From positions 310,001-374,000 of the forward strand of contig NZ_CP046400.1 of the NCBI RefSeq assembly GCF_009762795.1: a stretch of 64,000 nucleotides of DNA. Direction: 5' to 3'. Position 1 is the stretch's first letter; each line of letters begins with the position of its first letter. The stretch is from Pseudodesulfovibrio cashew (lineage in GTDB: Bacteria; Desulfobacterota; Desulfovibrionia; Desulfovibrionales; Desulfovibrionaceae). The notes under the pieces are model-generated. The model saw only the letters and a list, made by a program, of their open reading frames with translations. It was not told the origin of the DNA and did not search any database. The translations under genes were made by a program, and so were the position numbers. Shown here in pieces: positions 62,533 through 64,000 of this stretch.

Positions 62533-62754
62533 CTACTTCTTTCCGTTCTTTTTCGGCTTCTTCACGCTCGTCACCTTGCCGCCCTTACCGGTGATGACCA
62601 CCTTACCGCCGGGCTGTCCCTGGGAGTTGTTCCCGGAATCGTCGCTGGCCGAGGCAACGAGTACGCCCGGCGCGGCGCAGAATGCTGCCTGTGCCGCCGG
62701 AACGGACAGAATCAGGCTCAGGGCCAAGACCAATGTAAACAGAACCGTTTTCAA
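62533..62754 (-). CDS. Small secreted basic protein
   Basis: GGGAGGA is 7 nt from a TTG start (62754) that opens MKTVLFTLVLALSLILSVPAAQA, a signal peptide of 23 residues; a GTG one codon upstream is also possible. The mature 50 residues hold one Cys and end in KKPKKNGKK. It has a Gly/Ser/Asn-rich region (DDSGNNSQGQPGG). No family is recognised. It is probably periplasmic, in monocistronic form. Confidence 0.65.
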   Translation of the reverse strand: MKTVLFTLVLALSLILSVPAAQAAFCAAPGVLVASASDDSGNNSQGQPGGKVVITGKGGKVTSVKKPKKNGKK

Positions 62755-62921
62755 CACTATTCCTCCCGGTGAGACGAAAGCAAGATGCATGCCCGGCAAC
62801 ATCGAGCCGACACGGGCGTTTTGCGGGAAATGCGGCCAACCGGCGTGCCCAAAAATGCGCAACTGAGGACGACTGTTTCCCACCGGTTCCGGTGTAGCCG
62901 CCCCCTCGGCGGGGTGTCAAC

Positions 62922-63530
62922 TCACTGAGACAACCCCTGGTCCAGATAGAGAGTGGACACGGCCTTGTCGATGGCCCTGAGACCCGCGGCGTCACCCTTT
63001 TCGGTCAGCCCGAGAAATTTCAACATGCCGCCCCTGGTATAGACAATGTAAACCACCGCCGAGACGGGCCTGCCGTTTTGTCCGGTGGCGTCCATCTCAA
63101 GCCGGAGCACGGCTTTGTCGGAATCGTAGTTGGCCCGGCGCAGATGGACCGGGCTTTCCGCCCTCCATCCTCTGGAACGGCCTGTGTCCCGCTGAAGCTG
63201 CCTGACAACGTGCCGGTTGAATTCCGAGATGGCATTGCGCGAGACCACCCTACCGGAAAGCTTGGAGACAAGCAGGCAGACCGAGTCGGAGCCGTTCAGG
63301 ACATACCCGGCCTCCCAGCCTGCGGCCAGGGCATCCAGACCGTCTTCGACCAGGGCAAAGCGCTCCAGGCGGGCATTCTCCGCCACGGACCAGCCGTCGC
63401 CCAACCAAATGGTATAGCCGAGATCGCGGTTGTAATAGGGGAGCGACGCTAGGGCCGGGGCCGCAAAAAGCACACAGAACAGCAGTGCGGCGACAAGAAC
63501 CGGCAATCTGTATCGATGAGGAAAAGCCAT
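62922..63530 (-). CDS. Secreted hypothetical protein
   Basis: This 202-residue protein has a signal peptide ending near PALA (residue 28). The mature part has LPYYNRDLGYTIWLGDGWSVAENARLERF and LRRANYDSDKAVLRLEMDATGQNGRPVSAVVYIVYTRGGMLKFLGLTEKGDAAG, which resemble small periplasmic beta-sheet proteins seen in Desulfovibrio-type genomes. No catalytic motif is visible. The ATG at 63530 was chosen because it begins the signal peptide. Confidence 0.7.
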   Translation of the reverse strand: MAFPHRYRLPVLVAALLFCVLFAAPALASLPYYNRDLGYTIWLGDGWSVAENARLERFALVEDGLDALAAGWEAGYVLNGSDSVCLLVSKLSGRVVSRNAISEFNRHVVRQLQRDTGRSRGWRAESPVHLRRANYDSDKAVLRLEMDATGQNGRPVSAVVYIVYTRGGMLKFLGLTEKGDAAGLRAIDKAVSTLYLDQGLSQ

Positions 63531-63744
63531 GGGGGACCTCTGCTTCACGGTTGCGAAGCAGGCAGAGCAGAGAGGCAATATAGGCCAGGAGCCGAATGAA
63601 GGCAACAGGGAACCCGACCTTATTTTTCAACGGCGAAGCCATGTCCGCCACGACCCTGACCACCCGACCGATACAACGGGAAAACGTATATTCTGCCTTT
63701 TTTTCATTCCTCCCCTTTTCACAGCCGCCGATTTTTCATATATT

Positions 63745-63762
63745 AATTGTGGAATCACAATT
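63745..63762. promoter_or_regulatory. Palindrome upstream of acylphosphatase-like gene
   Basis: AATTGTG-GAAT-CACAATT is a perfect 7-bp dyad with 4-bp spacing, 24 bp before the ATG. TATATT at 63737-63742 could be a -10 element just before it, so a bound protein would block transcription. It resembles Crp-like and Rex half-sites but the spacing differs from both. Confidence 0.5.
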
Positions 63763-63785
63763 CGTCATCGCCATGGAGGTACATC

Positions 63786-64000
63786 ATGAAGAGCTACACC
63801 TGTATCGTGGAAGGCAAGGTCACCGGTGGCAATTTCCAATCCTGGGTTCAGGATGCCGCCAACCAGTTGAATCTCAAGGGATGGGTCCGAAACATCGGCG
63901 ACAAGAAGGCTGAAATTCTGGTTCAGGGCGACGCCGACGCGTACAGCGCCTTCAGGGAACGTCTCAAGGACGCCCCGGTGCCCGACCTCGCCGACATCTC
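63786..64000 (+). CDS. Acylphosphatase-like protein, 3' end outside window
   Basis: The gene starts with GGAGG at 63775-63779 and continues past the window edge, with 71 residues visible. The family fold is clear: SYTCIVEGKVTGGNFQSWVQDAANQLNLKGWVRNIGDKKAEILVQGDADAYSAFRERL. Acylphosphatase normally has V-x-G-V-x-F-R with the phosphate-binding arginine; here the loop reads VTGGNFQ, so that Arg is Gln. The catalytic Asn in the V-R-N motif is kept. It may bind acylphosphate without hydrolysing it, or have another role. Confidence 0.78.
   Translation, partial: MKSYTCIVEGKVTGGNFQSWVQDAANQLNLKGWVRNIGDKKAEILVQGDADAYSAFRERLKDAPVPDLADI

Noticed and set aside
63745-63762. Reading the dyad as a Crp or Rex site
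   Set aside because: Crp needs TGTGA-N6-TCACA and Rex TTGTG-N8-CACAA; here the spacer is only 4 bp.

Overview
This window is a stretch of a GC-rich (roughly 60-65 %), densely coding Gram-negative chromosome. The best fit is a Desulfovibrio-type sulfate-reducing bacterium (Desulfovibrionales, for example Pseudodesulfovibrio or a close genus). That reading rests on a six-gene Ech-type membrane [NiFe] hydrogenase, an iron-sulfur adenylylsulfate-reductase-like protein, several PAS/GAF histidine kinases, c-di-GMP enzymes and many small lineage-type hypothetical proteins. No rRNA, CRISPR array, transposase or integrase is visible, and the window is mostly core genome. Assignments rest on motifs and gene order read by eye; no database search was possible.

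Layout. (1) 0-11 kb: a Tad (tight adherence) pilus locus. It has two Flp pilins, the second behind a sigma-54 promoter with an upstream palindrome, then prepilin peptidase, CpaB, the CpaC secretin, two tiny envelope proteins, CpaE/TadZ, the TadA ATPase, TadB, TadC and a TPR/SPOR lipoprotein. (2) 11-24 kb: signalling and envelope genes: a hybrid histidine kinase, a double-anchored lipoprotein, a FIST-protein/histidine-kinase pair, a DUF748/AsmA-like giant, another histidine kinase and a TetR regulator with a likely operator. (3) 24-34 kb: ispH, moaE-like and moaA, a Cache-HAMP-PAS-GGDEF-EAL protein, glutamine cyclotransferase, a Ca/Na antiporter, a PP-loop tRNA-thiolation-like enzyme and a periplasmic binding protein. 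(4) 34-45.5 kb: recA, alaS, a 1-kb gene-free block packed with inverted repeats, then xseA, an M23 peptidase, xseB, ispA and dxs, then a metallo-beta-lactamase-fold protein.

(5) 45.5-46.7 kb: a two-gene MarR cassette whose sigma-70 promoter is bracketed by two identical palindromes; both proteins carry Gly/Arg-rich segments. (6) 46.8-52.3 kb: the echABCDEF operon on the minus strand. EchE keeps all four Ni-binding cysteines and EchF carries a histone-H1-like Lys/Ala/Pro tail of about 160 residues. (7) 52.7-55.3 kb: an APS-reductase-like enzyme, a flavin-binding protein, tRNA-Arg(ACG) and small membrane proteins. (8) 55.3-59.1 kb: an operon pairing an M99 (Csd4-like) carboxypeptidase, a coiled-coil membrane protein and a Csd6-like L,D-transpeptidase-fold/NTF2 protein. 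This is a plausible cell-curvature system for a vibrioid cell. (9) 59.1-64 kb: pyrE, purB, an FmdB zinc ribbon, a 36-residue basic peptide, secreted hypotheticals and an acylphosphatase-like gene, cut by the window edge, that lacks the catalytic arginine.

How the genes work together. The Tad genes form one secretion and assembly machine for adhesive pili. IspH, IspA and Dxs belong to isoprenoid synthesis, MoaE and MoaA to molybdenum cofactor synthesis. Ech couples ferredoxin oxidation, proton reduction and ion translocation. The Csd-like trio would trim peptidoglycan peptides. The most interesting items are the MarR cassette with its symmetrical promoter, the EchF tail, the Csd-like operon, the sigma-54-driven pilin and the structured gene-free block between alaS and xseA.
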